Assembly: GCF_000504285.1 (NCBI RefSeq)
Contig: NZ_KI632511.1
Span: 6,740,154 to 6,804,153, forward strand
Direction: 5' to 3'
Length of the DNA: 64,000 nucleotides
Source: Actinospica robiniae DSM 44927
GTDB lineage: Bacteria > Actinomycetota > Actinomycetes > Streptomycetales > Catenulisporaceae
Below, piece by piece: positions 15,819 to 24,613 of this stretch. The first letter of the stretch is position 1; the number at the start of each line of letters is the position of its first letter. Under the pieces are notes generated by a model that saw only the letters and a list, made by a program, of their open reading frames with translations, was not told where the DNA came from and made no database searches. A program made the position numbers and the translations under genes.

Positions 15819-16932
15819 GGAAGGCCAGGAACCTCACCCGGACCCCCACCCAGATCAGCGCCATGATCGCGAAGTCGTAGAGCGTGTTGAGAAGGAAGCC
15901 CTGGCGCCCGAAGACCAGCGGCGTCAGAAACACCACGAAACTCTGCGCCACGTAGACGTACAGCGAGCTGCGTCCGAACGGGATGATCACCTTGCCGATC
16001 GTCCGAGCCAGCGGCTTCTCGAACTTGCGCACGAGAAAGTAGGTGCCGGCGACGCTGATCGGCGCGGCCAGCGGACGCAGCACGCCGAGGCGGTTGTCGC
16101 CGAACAGGTCGGTGTAGGTGGCCGAGTGCGCGATCAGCCCGCGCTTGAACAGGAACAGCAGCCCGATCGCGTAGAGCACGATCGCGGCGCACATCAGCCC
16201 GCCGCGTAGCCGGCGGCGCCACGATGGCGAGAGCCGCGCCATCAGCCCCCGCAGGTCGTCCCAGTGGTAGCCGGCCGCCGCGCCGATGAAGAAGTACACG
16301 CCCCACTGCAGGAACGGCCGGTAGTACCCGGTGTTGATGTGCGTGGTCTCCCAATAGCCGAAGTAGGCCAGCACGAGGACCACCGGCCACAGCTTGCGCG
16401 AAAGCAGCCACACGATCGCGGGCGCGACCAGGAACATCGGCACGTAGTAGGTCAGGAAGTCGGCCCAGCCGTAGGTGTAGCTCAGGTTGAGCGAGTTCTC
16501 CAGCAGGTGGGGCCAGTCCGAACGTTGGTCGAGGCTGCCCTTCACCTGCGTGTGCCCGTGCCCGAGCGCCGTGCGGGCGATGAAGGTGAACAGCAGCGTC
16601 AGCGGCACCGCGACGATATAGAGCTGCGCCGCGCGCTTCCACGAGCTCAAGGTCATCTTGACGATGCCGTAGCGCTCGAGGTCGCGGCGGCGCAGCATGC
16701 CCACGAGCAGACCCGAGATCATGAAGAAGCCCTCGGCCTCGGACACGAGCAGCTCTCCGCGACCGTCGACCAGCCCGAGCAGCGACGGCACGTAGTTCAG
16801 ATGGATCGCCGCCAGCACCCCGACGTAGTAGCCACGCATCAGGTCGAGCGTGACGAGGCGGGTGCGCTTCTTCTTGACTGGTGGTGCCGTGGTGGTGCCG
16901 GTAGCCACCGCGGGCTGCAACATCGTGGTCAT
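15802..16932 (-). CDS. OpgC-like membrane acyltransferase
   Basis: The 376-residue integral membrane protein has about ten transmembrane helices. It starts with a cytoplasmic Lys/Arg-rich stretch and the motif RLVTLDLMRGYYVGVLAAIHL. SEAEGFFMISGLLVGMLRRR is the catalytic-site region characteristic of OpgC and related acyltransferase-3 proteins. FGRSSLYVYVAQSFVVFLTP near the C-terminus is also typical. Such enzymes transfer acyl or succinyl groups to glycans at the membrane; the acceptor here is unknown. The start may be the ATG at 16932 or the one three codons later. It stands alone, convergent with ureD. Confidence 0.75.
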   Translation of the reverse strand: MTTMLQPAVATGTTTAPPVKKKRTRLVTLDLMRGYYVGVLAAIHLNYVPSLLGLVDGRGELLVSEAEGFFMISGLLVGMLRRRDLERYGIVKMTLSSWKRAAQLYIVAVPLTLLFTFIARTALGHGHTQVKGSLDQRSDWPHLLENSLNLSYTYGWADFLTYYVPMFLVAPAIVWLLSRKLWPVVLVLAYFGYWETTHINTGYYRPFLQWGVYFFIGAAAGYHWDDLRGLMARLSPSWRRRLRGGLMCAAIVLYAIGLLFLFKRGLIAHSATYTDLFGDNRLGVLRPLAAPISVAGTYFLVRKFEKPLARTIGKVIIPFGRSSLYVYVAQSFVVFLTPLVFGRQGFLLNTLYDFAIMALIWVGVRVRFLAFLIPRA

Positions 16933-17084
16933 GATCCCAGTCCCGCAAAGCGACCTTCGATCTTTCTTAAGATTCGGTGCGCTCGCAGAAACATTCAGGA
17001 TCTTCCTGGCGCCTTTTCAGGTTTCTTCACCTGAAGCAGCGACAAGGCAACGCGGCGTGATCAATGGCCGCCCTTTTGTACCAT

Positions 17085-17822
17085 TCAGGCGGATCCTGCG
17101 ACGATCGGCGTCACGTGCGTCAGCGCGTTCGCGTCCTTGTCCTCGAGCACCATGTCGGCGTACCAGGCCATCTGGTCCTGGGAGAAGGTGTTCGGCAGGG
17201 TGATCGTGAGGTCCAGCACATCGAGGTCGGCAGGCGTACTCACCGGAGTCGCGCTCTTGCTCGGAGTCGCCGAGCTCTTCCCGCTCGCCTTGGGCTTCGC
17301 CGCGGTCGTGGCCTTCGGCTTCGCCGATGCCGATGCCTTCGCGGTCGCCTTCGCCGATCCGGTCGCCGTGGCGGTGGCGGTGGCGGTGGCGGTGGCGGTG
17401 CCTGTGGCCGGCGTCATCCCGTCGGAGTCCCCCGCCGCCCGGTAGATCACGTCGAAGTGCGCCGTGGCGCCCGGCTGGAGGGTGATCCGCGAGTGCGGCG
17501 TCGTCGCCCACCGCAGCGTCCACACGTACTGGCTCTTCCCGTGGGCCCGCCCGATGACGTTCACCCCCGGGTACCCGTCGAGCACGCAGGCGTTCGTGCC
17601 GTTGTTCGTCAGGTTGATCGGCTGCGTCACCGTCGCCGTCCCCGAGCGCTGCCCTGTGCTCATCGCGACGAAGGTCGCGGTGCAGGCCGCCACCCCCGGC
17701 GTGCTCTGGGCCGTGGCTAGGGACGCGACGGCGGCGTGGCCGGAACCAGAGCAGCTACTCACCGTGAACCCGGCCGCGACGACGCAGCTGACCGCGGTGA
17801 CACGATTCCGCAAGAACCCCAA
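17085..17822 (-). CDS. DUF4232 lipoprotein split by a low-complexity insert
   Basis: The product is 245 residues. The N-terminus is a lipoprotein signal ending VSSC with the lipobox Cys at about 24. VAACTATFVAMSTGQRSGTA, INLTNNGTNACVLDGYPGV and LQPGATAHFDVIYR are the DUF4232 domain, a secreted beta-sandwich of unknown function. Between FDVIYRAAGD and the last strands (LDVLDLTITLPNTF) sits about 60 residues of Thr/Ala then Lys/Ala/Ser/Pro repeats. The Thr-Ala part is encoded by the hexamer repeat at 17368-17400. An insertion within the fold is unusual; the repeat may form a surface linker outside the membrane. Confidence 0.75.
   Translation of the reverse strand: MGFLRNRVTAVSCVVAAGFTVSSCSGSGHAAVASLATAQSTPGVAACTATFVAMSTGQRSGTATVTQPINLTNNGTNACVLDGYPGVNVIGRAHGKSQYVWTLRWATTPHSRITLQPGATAHFDVIYRAAGDSDGMTPATGTATATATATATATGSAKATAKASASAKPKATTAAKPKASGKSSATPSKSATPVSTPADLDVLDLTITLPNTFSQDQMAWYADMVLEDKDANALTHVTPIVAGSA
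17368..17400 (+). repeat. Perfect hexamer microsatellite (GTGGCG)x5.5
   Basis: Five and a half exact copies of GTGGCG lie inside the DUF4232 gene and encode a Thr-Ala run on the minus strand. Copy-number changes keep the frame (6 bases, two residues), so length variation would alter the linker without breaking the protein. Confidence 0.9.
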
Positions 17823-18117
17823 GGGAAGCCTCCACAGGTGTCGGTGTGGGTCGAGTTCCGTATGACTATGCCATCACCCGTCCCGTCCGTGCCGCCGGGG
17901 GAGGGGTAGAGGCCTGATCCGGGGCATGATCCGCCGTGCGGTCCGACTGCCCATGACATCAGGGCACGAACCGGCGTGCCGCTTCGTGGGTTGTGAGTTA
18001 CTGTGGGACATCGCTTCGGCCTTCACGAGGGTTTCATGGGGGTCCGCTACTTCTGGGTGTGCTGCGAGAGAAAGCCCGGGGACCAGTCACCTGCGCGGAT
18101 GAAAGAGGAGTAGGCGC

Positions 18118-18837
18118 GTGTACGAAAGCCACGCCGGGTTCCACGTCCCCGCCGACGAAGCGGCGGCGTTTCAGGAACAGGACCGCCTGCGCAGCGCCGT
18201 CGAGGCGCACGGCCCCCTGCCCCGGCCCCTCCGCTACGTCGCAGGCCTCGACGTCGCCTACGCCACCGACGAGTCCCGCGTCGCCGGCGCCGTGGTCGTG
18301 CTGGACTTGCGCACCCTCGAAGTCGTCGACTCCGCGACCGCCAAGCGCCCGGTCGAGTTCCCCTACATCCCCGGCCTGCTGGCCTACCGCGAGATCCCGG
18401 CCCTGCTCGACGCGCTCGCCCGCCTCACCGTCGTCCCCGAGATCCTCGTCTGCGACGGCTACGGCCTCGCCCACCCGCGCCGCTTCGGCCTGGCCTGCCA
18501 CCTCGGCGTGCTCACCGGCATCCCCACCTTCGGCGTGGCCAAGACCCCCTTCATCGGCAGCTTCCAAGAGCCCGGCCGCGAACGCGGCGCCGTCAGCGAC
18601 CTCCTCGCCCCGCCGGCCGCCCCCGGCGAGCCTGACGAGATCATCGGCCGCGTCCTGCGCACCCAGTCCGGCATCAAGCCCGTGTTCATCTCCGTCGGCC
18701 ACCGCATCGGCCTCGACGAAGCCACCGGCCTGACCCTCCGCCTGGCCCCCTCGTCCCCGGGCTTCCGCCTCCCCGAGACCACCCGCCGCTCCGACCAGCT
18801 CTCCCGCCAAGCCCTCGCCGAAGCCGACAAGCAGTAG
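18118..18837 (+). CDS. nfi: Endonuclease V (deoxyinosine-specific)
   Basis: The 239-residue product has all hallmarks of endonuclease V, which cuts the second phosphodiester bond 3' to deoxyinosine in DNA repair. Catalytic acidic residues are Asp45 (GLDVAYATDE), Glu92 (FPYIPGLLAYRE) and Asp113 (VCDGYGLAHPRRFGLACHLG), and His195 in VGHRIGLDEA is the fourth metal-site residue. FPYIPG is the strand-separating wedge. GTG at 18118 has GAGGAG 8 bases upstream. The 295-base gap before it shows no other gene. It appears to be single-gene. Confidence 0.93.
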   Translation: MYESHAGFHVPADEAAAFQEQDRLRSAVEAHGPLPRPLRYVAGLDVAYATDESRVAGAVVVLDLRTLEVVDSATAKRPVEFPYIPGLLAYREIPALLDALARLTVVPEILVCDGYGLAHPRRFGLACHLGVLTGIPTFGVAKTPFIGSFQEPGRERGAVSDLLAPPAAPGEPDEIIGRVLRTQSGIKPVFISVGHRIGLDEATGLTLRLAPSSPGFRLPETTRRSDQLSRQALAEADKQ

Positions 18838-18917
18838 GCAGCCGAACGCCCCGGCCCGGCCGTACCGTCGCCACGCTCGCTACGTTCGTCCTGCTCCCCA
18901 TGACCTAACCTGGTCAG

Positions 18918-19706
18918 GTGACGACGAGCACCGAGATCACCGCCCACACGATCCTCCCCGCCCACCGCGAGGACATCGAACTCAAGACCGCCGACGGCCT
19001 GACCCTGGTCGGTGAACTGGCCCTGCCGCCCGAAGGCCGCACCCCGGTGGCCACCCTCGTCACCCTCCACCCGCTGCCCACCCACGCCGGCATGATGGAC
19101 AGCCACGTCTACCGCAAGGCCGCCTGGCGCCTCCCCGCCCTCGCCGACCTCGCCGTCCTGCGCTTCAACACCCGAGGCACCACCTCCGCCCGCGGCACGA
19201 GCGAGGGAGCGTTCGAAGAGGGCGTCGGCGAGCAGCACGACGTGGCCGCCGCCATCGACTTCGCCGACCACCGAGACCTGCCGAACCCCTGGCTGGTCGG
19301 CTGGTCCTTCGGCACGGAACTGACGCTCAAGTACGGTTGCGAGCCCCAGGTGAAGGGCGCGATCCTGCTCTCCCCGCCCCTGCACCGGGCCGGCGAAGCG
19401 GACATCCGCACGTGGGCCGACTCCGGCAAGCCGGTGAAGGTGCTGGTGCCCGAGTTCGACGACTACCTGCGCCCCGAAGAAGCGAAAGAGCGCTTCGCCA
19501 CGCTGCTGACGAACGAAGCGTCCGTAGCGGCCGGCACGGAACTGATCCCCGTCCAAGGTGCGAAGCACCTGTGGGTGGGCGAGAAGTACGTCCGGATCGT
19601 CCTCGACGAGATCGTCCGTACCACCAACCCGGCCGCCGCCCCTCTGCCGGCGGAGTATGACGGCCGCTTCGGGCCCGCCGAGAAGTACGGCTCTCACCAG
19701 GCCTGA
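18918..19706 (+). CDS. Alpha/beta hydrolase
   Basis: The product is 262 residues. The nucleophile elbow is GWSFGTEL (Ser in GxSxG). LHPLPTHAGMMDSHVYRKAA and VLRFNTRGT precede it, as in small serine hydrolases related to the YfdC/dienelactone hydrolase group. Asp in LVPEFDDYL and His in VQGAKHLW are good candidates for the rest of the triad. No signal peptide is visible, so it is cytoplasmic. GTG at 18918 is the first start after CCTGGTCAG; no strong ribosome-binding site is seen. The substrate is unknown. It ends 6 bases before the convergent first mycosin gene. Confidence 0.8.
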   Translation: MTTSTEITAHTILPAHREDIELKTADGLTLVGELALPPEGRTPVATLVTLHPLPTHAGMMDSHVYRKAAWRLPALADLAVLRFNTRGTTSARGTSEGAFEEGVGEQHDVAAAIDFADHRDLPNPWLVGWSFGTELTLKYGCEPQVKGAILLSPPLHRAGEADIRTWADSGKPVKVLVPEFDDYLRPEEAKERFATLLTNEASVAAGTELIPVQGAKHLWVGEKYVRIVLDEIVRTTNPAAAPLPAEYDGRFGPAEKYGSHQA

Positions 19707-19711
19707 TACAG

Positions 19712-21325
19712 CTACTGCCCCTGGTAGGGATTCTCCGGGCGCGGCTGCCGCTGCGCATAGTCGCCGGGCTGCTGCTGCGGGTACGCGCCCTGCTGCGGAA
19801 CCTGCGGATAGGCGTTCTGCGGCTGTTGCGGCTGGTACTGGCCCTGTTGCGGATACTGCGGCTGGTATTGGCTGCCTTGCTGGGGGTACTGCGGCTGGTA
19901 TTGACCTTGCTGGGGATACTGCGGCGCGTACTGGCCCTGTTGTGGGTACTGCGGCTGATATTGGCCTTGCTGTGGGTACTGCGGCTGGTGGGGGATCGGC
20001 TGCTGATTCCCCTGCGCGGGCGGCGCGTACTGCCCGCCCGGAGGCATCGGCGGATAGTACCCGTTGTCGCTGCCACCGCCGACGGGCCCGCGACTGCGCC
20101 GGCTGCCCCGCATAGCGAGGAAAAGCACGAGTCCGCCGATGACCACGATCGCGACGACGACCCCGCCGATCAGCCCGGCCGACGAGCTCGACGTCCCGCC
20201 GGCGGTCCCAGGATTCTGCTGTCCGCTACCGGTAGGAGCAGTCGCGTTGGGGGAAGCCGAAGCCGAGACTGCCGGCCCGCCGAGCGGATTGGCCGTGCTC
20301 GCCGGCTCGGCGGCACCGAGTGCCGCGAGGGGGTCGATGACGCCGTAGCCGACGTGGTCGTCGTACCGCTTGCCAGGCTTCGTCTCCTTGGTGACGACCT
20401 GGGCGGTGTTGTCGATGATCGCTGCCACGACCTGGCCCTGCGTCCAGGTGGGGTGCAGACTGATGATCAGCGCGGCCTCAGCGGCGACCATCGGCGAGGC
20501 CTGCGAGGATCCGCTGTTCTCGTTATACGAGCCGCCGATCATGCCGCCCTCGATGGACACGCCCGGGGCGGCGAGCGTCACGTCGGAGCCGTAGTGCGAA
20601 TACTTGTCCATGTGGGAGGTCTGGTCGAGAGCGGCGACGTCGAGCACGCCCGGAACGTTCGCCGGGCATCCCGGCTGGTTTCCGCTCAGCGCGGTGTTGC
20701 CGGTTGCGGCCACCACGACGACGTTATGGCTCAGCGCGTAGTCGATGGCGTCCGTGGCGAGCTCGGAGCACCCACCGGGTGAGCCGTTCGAGATGTTGAG
20801 AACTCGCGCGCCGTGGTCCGTGGCGTACTTGATCCCAGCGTCGAGTGAGGCTTCAGATCCTCCCTCACCGCTACTCGGCATGACCTTGATGGGCATGATC
20901 TTGGCCTGGGGCGCGAGCCCGATGACGCCGGTCGTGCCGCCAGAACCCGTGTGTCCGTGGCCGGCGATCACCGTGGCGATCGAAGTCCCGTGCGATTCGC
21001 TGTAGTTGTCATCACGCGTGTCGGTGGTGGGGGAGTTCGAATCTATGAGGTTGACGCCCGGAACGAACGAACCCTGCAGGTCCGGCTGGCTCGGATCGAC
21101 ACCCGTGTCCAAGACCGCGACGACGACGCCCGCTCCTTGGGCGTTGAACTCGCTGCGAATCTTGGTGGCCTGGAGTGTGACGAGCGCCCACTCCTTGTCG
21201 GCGATCGCGTTGCCTGAGCCCGCCATGGCAGTTCCGGCCCCGGCCACCGTCAACGCGAGCGCTCCTGTGAGCGTGAGCGCTTGCCTTGTCAGACTCGAAA
21301 GCCTGACGGCGTTCCCCCTGTACAT
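19712..21325 (-). CDS. mycP: Type VII secretion-associated serine protease (mycosin), copy 1
   Basis: The product is 537 residues: signal peptide (LTLTGALALTVAGAGTAMAG), subtilase domain with Asp73 (LDTGVD), His112 (ESHGTSIA), oxyanion Asn (AATGNTA) and Ser in SGSSQASPM, a linker, one transmembrane helix (LIGGVVVAIVVIGGLVLFLA) and a long cytoplasmic tail. The tail has about five copies of a ten-residue QPQYPQQGQY repeat and ends in NPYQGQ. Mycosins are membrane-anchored proteases that process ESX substrates. ATG at 21325 has AGGGGAG upstream and gives the N-terminus shared with its paralogues; a longer start at 21409 is not supported. It is the most downstream of four tandem copies. Confidence 0.85.
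   Translation of the reverse strand: MYRGNAVRLSSLTRQALTLTGALALTVAGAGTAMAGSGNAIADKEWALVTLQATKIRSEFNAQGAGVVVAVLDTGVDPSQPDLQGSFVPGVNLIDSNSPTTDTRDDNYSESHGTSIATVIAGHGHTGSGGTTGVIGLAPQAKIMPIKVMPSSGEGGSEASLDAGIKYATDHGARVLNISNGSPGGCSELATDAIDYALSHNVVVVAATGNTALSGNQPGCPANVPGVLDVAALDQTSHMDKYSHYGSDVTLAAPGVSIEGGMIGGSYNENSGSSQASPMVAAEAALIISLHPTWTQGQVVAAIIDNTAQVVTKETKPGKRYDDHVGYGVIDPLAALGAAEPASTANPLGGPAVSASASPNATAPTGSGQQNPGTAGGTSSSSAGLIGGVVVAIVVIGGLVLFLAMRGSRRSRGPVGGGSDNGYYPPMPPGGQYAPPAQGNQQPIPHQPQYPQQGQYQPQYPQQGQYAPQYPQQGQYQPQYPQQGSQYQPQYPQQGQYQPQQPQNAYPQVPQQGAYPQQQPGDYAQRQPRPENPYQGQ
19820..19990 (-). repeat. About five 30-base tandem repeats coding QPQYPQQGQY
   Basis: The C-terminal tail of mycosin copy 1 is encoded by imperfect 30-base direct repeats, each giving a Gln/Pro/Tyr-rich decapeptide. 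Codons differ between copies, so the peptide rather than the DNA seems to be kept. Confidence 0.75.
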
Positions 21326-21382
21326 TGCCGCTCCCCTGCGCCTCAAGTCCGTCGTCATGGTCGATGCAGTGCTCTGTCCTGG

Positions 21383-21404
21383 AAAAAAAGCCGCTCTGCC
21401 GCGG
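21383..21404 (-). terminator. Short hairpin with seven U residues after mycosin copy 2
   Basis: On the minus strand, just after the copy-2 stop codon, CCGC ... GCGG forms a short stem followed by TTTTTTT (plus-strand A-run 21383-21389). A U-run of this kind is rare in such GC-rich DNA. It would separate copies 1 and 2. Confidence 0.45.
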
Positions 21405-21405
21405 A

Positions 21406-22929
21406 TCACTGCCCCTGATAGGGGTTCCCGGGCGGCTGGACGTATCCATTGGCGCCGGGCTGCGGCTGGTAGGCACCGTTGCCTTGCGGAGACTGCTGCG
21501 GGTAGGGACCCGGTGCCTGGTAAGGACCCGGCTGCCGGTAAGAGATCGGCTGCTGATACGGACCCGGTTGCTGGTAGGGATTCGGCTGCTGGTACCCCTG
21601 CGGTGGCGGCGCATACTGCCCACCCTGAGGCATCGGCGGATAGTACCCATTCCCGCCGCCGCCGCTGCCCCCAGGCTGCCCTTGCCCGGCGCGGCGACTT
21701 GCCCGCGTGGCGAGGAACACCACCAGCCCGCCGACGACGACGATCGCGACGATGATCCCTGCAATGAGCCCGATCGAAGAACTCGACTTCCCGCCGTCAC
21801 TCGCCGTGGCACTCGGATTCCCCGAGCCGACAGGTGTCGTCGCGTCGCTCGACGCAGTGGCCCCGGTACCGGCAGGCGCCGAGACCGCCGGCCCTCCGAG
21901 CGGGTTGGCGGTGCTGGCGGGCTCGGCAGCGCCAAGGGCCGCAAGGGGGTCGATGACGCCGTAGCCGACGTGAGAGTCGTAGCGCTTGCCGGGCTGCGAT
22001 TCCTTCGCGACGGCTTGGGCGGTGTTGTCGATGATGGTTGAGACGACCTGGCCCTGCGTCCAGGTGGGGTGCAACCCACGGATCAGCGCGGCTTCCGCCG
22101 CGACGCATGGCGCGGCGAGCGAGGATCCGCTGTTCTCGCCGTACTTACCGCCTATCAGGCCGACCTCCATGTCCACGCCTGGCGCCGCGAGCGTCACGTC
22201 GGAGCCGTAGTGGGAGTACTTGTCCATGTGGTCGGTCTGGTCGATGGCCGCGACATCGAGCACACCGGGGACGTTCGCGGGACAGGACGAGACATTCGTG
22301 GTCAGCGCGTCATTGCCGGTTGCGGCAGCAACGACCACGTTGTGGCTCAGCGCGTAGTCGATGGCAGCAGTAGTCGCGCTCGGACAGGTCCCCGGCGAAC
22401 CATTGGAGATATTGATGACCTGAGCCCCGTGGTCGACCGCGTAGCGAATCCCCGCCTGGAGAGACATGTCCGTCCCGCCGTTCTCCCCGATCACCACCGG
22501 CATGATCTTCGCCTGGTCCGCCAGCCCGACCATGCCGTACTGGCCGCCGTTGCCGTCGCTGTGTGCGTGGCCGGCGATAATCGTCGCGATCGATGTCCCG
22601 TGTGATTCGACGTAGTCGACATCGCTGGAGTCCATCGACGGGTTTTCCGGATTCGTGACGTTGGCGCCGACGACGAACGAACCCTGAAGGTCAGGCTGCT
22701 TGGGATCGACCCCCGAGTCGACCACCGCGACGACGACCCCGGCACCCCGGGCGCTGAACTCGCTGTGAACCTTGCCGTTCTGGAGCGTCGTCAGCGCCCA
22801 TTCCTTGTCCGCGACCGGATTGTCCGACGCGAAGGCGATTCCAGCCCCGGCAAACGTCAGGGCGAGCGCTCCCACGAGTGCGAGCGCCCGCCCTGCTATC
22901 GCTGAAGCCTGACGATCATCCCGTGGCAT
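21406..22929 (-). CDS. mycP: Type VII secretion-associated serine protease (mycosin), copy 2
   Basis: The product is 507 residues. It has a signal peptide (ALALVGALALTFAGAGIAFA), then a subtilase domain with Asp71 (VVDSGVD), His110 (ESHGTSIA), Asn206 (AATGND) and Ser270 (SGSSLAAP). Cys182 and Cys216 could form the disulfide common in mycosins. A transmembrane helix (LIAGIIVAIVVVGGLVVFLA) and a Gln/Pro/Tyr-rich tail ending GNPYQGQ follow. ATG at 22929 is preceded by a GGGGAC site that forms the end of the leader hairpin at 22941-22980. It lies in the same orientation as three paralogues and behind the WXG and PE-like genes. Confidence 0.85.
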   Translation of the reverse strand: MPRDDRQASAIAGRALALVGALALTFAGAGIAFASDNPVADKEWALTTLQNGKVHSEFSARGAGVVVAVVDSGVDPKQPDLQGSFVVGANVTNPENPSMDSSDVDYVESHGTSIATIIAGHAHSDGNGGQYGMVGLADQAKIMPVVIGENGGTDMSLQAGIRYAVDHGAQVINISNGSPGTCPSATTAAIDYALSHNVVVAAATGNDALTTNVSSCPANVPGVLDVAAIDQTDHMDKYSHYGSDVTLAAPGVDMEVGLIGGKYGENSGSSLAAPCVAAEAALIRGLHPTWTQGQVVSTIIDNTAQAVAKESQPGKRYDSHVGYGVIDPLAALGAAEPASTANPLGGPAVSAPAGTGATASSDATTPVGSGNPSATASDGGKSSSSIGLIAGIIVAIVVVGGLVVFLATRASRRAGQGQPGGSGGGGNGYYPPMPQGGQYAPPPQGYQQPNPYQQPGPYQQPISYRQPGPYQAPGPYPQQSPQGNGAYQPQPGANGYVQPPGNPYQGQ

Positions 22930-22940
22930 CTGTCGCGTCC

Positions 22941-22980
22941 CCTGTACCGAAGTCCGTCATCGTGCGGTGCTCGGTACAGG
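22941..22980 (-). promoter_or_regulatory. 5' leader hairpin of mycosin copy 2, with TAGCCT box
   Basis: On the minus strand CCTGTACCGA and TCGGTACAGG pair perfectly over 10 bp around a 20-base loop. The 3' arm runs straight into the ribosome-binding site (CAGGGGAC). A conserved CGCTAGCCT lies immediately 5' (22978-22986) and may be the -10 region. Equivalent structures precede copies 3 and 4. Confidence 0.55.
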
Positions 22981-23034
22981 CTAGCGTGCCACGCATTTCA
23001 AGGCATCGTCAGGATGCTGTTTTGCTCCGGCTCT

Positions 23035-24510
23035 TTACCGGCCCTGATACGGATTCCCAGGCTGCTGGCCGTATCCGCGGCCACCGGGCTGTGGCTGGTA
23101 GGAGCCCTGTGGCGGTGGGGGGAGTGGTTGCTGGTGAGGATTCGGCTGCTGGTACCCCTGTGGCGGCGGCGCATACTGCCCGCCCGGAGGTGTCGGCGGG
23201 TAATACCCGTACCCGCCACCACCGCCGTTGCCGCCTGGCCCCCCGGGCCCGCCAGGTCCGCCAGGTCCCCCGGCCCGGTTCTTCCGCGTTACGAGGAACA
23301 GCACCAGCCCACCGACGACGACGATCGCGACGATGATCCCGGCAATGAGCCCGACCGAAGAACTCGACTTCCCTCCGCTACTCGCGGAAGGATCCTGATT
23401 CTGGAACGCGGCAGGCGTGGTCGGGCCACTCGAAGCACCGGATGACGCGGCAGCCGAGGTCGAGACAGCCGGGCCCCCGAGCGGGTTCGCCGTACTGGCG
23501 GGCTCTTTGGCGCCAAGCGCGGCAAGCGGGTCGATGACCCCGTAGCCGACGTGGGAATCCACGCGCTTGCCGGCCTGCGTTTGGCCACTCGCAACCTGAA
23601 AGGTGTTGTCGATGATCACCGCGACGACCTGTCCCTCGGTCCAGGTGGGATGCAGCCCGATGATGAGCGCGGCCTCAGCGGCAACCCACGGCGCCGCGAG
23701 CGACGTTCCGCTGTTCTCCCCGTACTTACCGCCCGTCAGGCCCACCTCTATGTCGACGCCCGGCGCAGCCACGGAGACATCGTCGCCGTGGTAGGAATAC
23801 GGATCCATATGACCGCTCTGGTCGATGGAGGCCACATCCAGTACTCCCGCGACCGATCCAGGACAGTCGTCCGCATCGCCCGACTCGGCCGTGTTGCCGG
23901 CAGCGACCACGACAACGGCGTTTCGCTGCAACGCGTAGTCGACCGCGTCGACCATCTGCTGATTGCAGGTGCCATCCTGGCCGAACGACGTACTGATGAC
24001 ACGCACGCCATGATCGGCCGCATACTTTATGCCCGCCTCAAGCGACGGCAGTTTCAGGCTGTCAGTCGTGTCAGAGATCTTGACCGGCATGACCTTTGCC
24101 TGATCGGCAAGACCGATCACTCCGACCTGAGCCCCATTGCTGTCGTGACCGTGGCCCGCCATGGCCGTCGCAATCGCCGTTCCATGCGATTCGCTCGTCG
24201 TGTCACCGGTGTCAGAAGTCGGGCTATCGGGATTGACCAGATTCACCCCGGGCACAAGCGTGCCCTGCAGATCAGGCTGACTCGCATCGACGCCGGAGTC
24301 GACATCCGCGATGACGACGCCGGTTCCCCGTGCATTGAACTTGCTGTGGATCGTGCCGCTCTGAAACGAATTGAGCGCCCACTCCTTGTCGGCGATCGGG
24401 TTGTCAGATGCGACAGCGGTCCCTGCCCCGGTAACAGTCAAGGCGAGCGCTCCCATGAGTGCGAGCGCCCGCCTTCGTATCTGCGAAGCCTGACGATGAT
24501 CCCGTTGCAT
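23035..24510 (-). CDS. mycP: Type VII secretion-associated serine protease (mycosin), copy 3
   Basis: The product is 491 residues. The signal peptide is ALALMGALALTVTGAGTAVA; the subtilase domain has Asp71 (DVDSGVD), His in ESHGTAIA, Asn in VAAGNTA and Ser in SGTSLAAP. The transmembrane helix is LIAGIIVAIVVVGGLVLFLV, followed by a tail of Gly-Gly-Pro repeats and PQGYQQPNPHQQP, ending GNPYQGR. ATG at 24510 (MQRDHRQAS) matches the N-termini of copies 2 and 4; the much longer open frame upstream is not coding. Its leader has the 12-bp hairpin at 24522-24560. Confidence 0.85.
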   Translation of the reverse strand: MQRDHRQASQIRRRALALMGALALTVTGAGTAVASDNPIADKEWALNSFQSGTIHSKFNARGTGVVIADVDSGVDASQPDLQGTLVPGVNLVNPDSPTSDTGDTTSESHGTAIATAMAGHGHDSNGAQVGVIGLADQAKVMPVKISDTTDSLKLPSLEAGIKYAADHGVRVISTSFGQDGTCNQQMVDAVDYALQRNAVVVVAAGNTAESGDADDCPGSVAGVLDVASIDQSGHMDPYSYHGDDVSVAAPGVDIEVGLTGGKYGENSGTSLAAPWVAAEAALIIGLHPTWTEGQVVAVIIDNTFQVASGQTQAGKRVDSHVGYGVIDPLAALGAKEPASTANPLGGPAVSTSAAASSGASSGPTTPAAFQNQDPSASSGGKSSSSVGLIAGIIVAIVVVGGLVLFLVTRKNRAGGPGGPGGPGGPGGNGGGGGYGYYPPTPPGGQYAPPPQGYQQPNPHQQPLPPPPQGSYQPQPGGRGYGQQPGNPYQGR

Positions 24511-24521
24511 CTGTCCCGTCC

Positions 24522-24560
24522 CCTGTACGAAGCCGTCATCGTGGCGGTGCTTCGTACAGG
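24522..24560 (-). promoter_or_regulatory. 5' leader hairpin of mycosin copy 3, with TAGCCT box
   Basis: On the minus strand CCTGTACGAAGC pairs perfectly with GCTTCGTACAGG over 12 bp, with a 15-base loop. The 3' arm joins the GGGGAC ribosome-binding site. CGCTAGCCT (24558-24566) precedes it, as in copies 2 and 4. Confidence 0.6.
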
Positions 24561-24613
24561 CTAGCGTGTCGTGCCCTTTACGACGGCGACAGGATGCTGT
24601 TTCTCCTCGGCTC

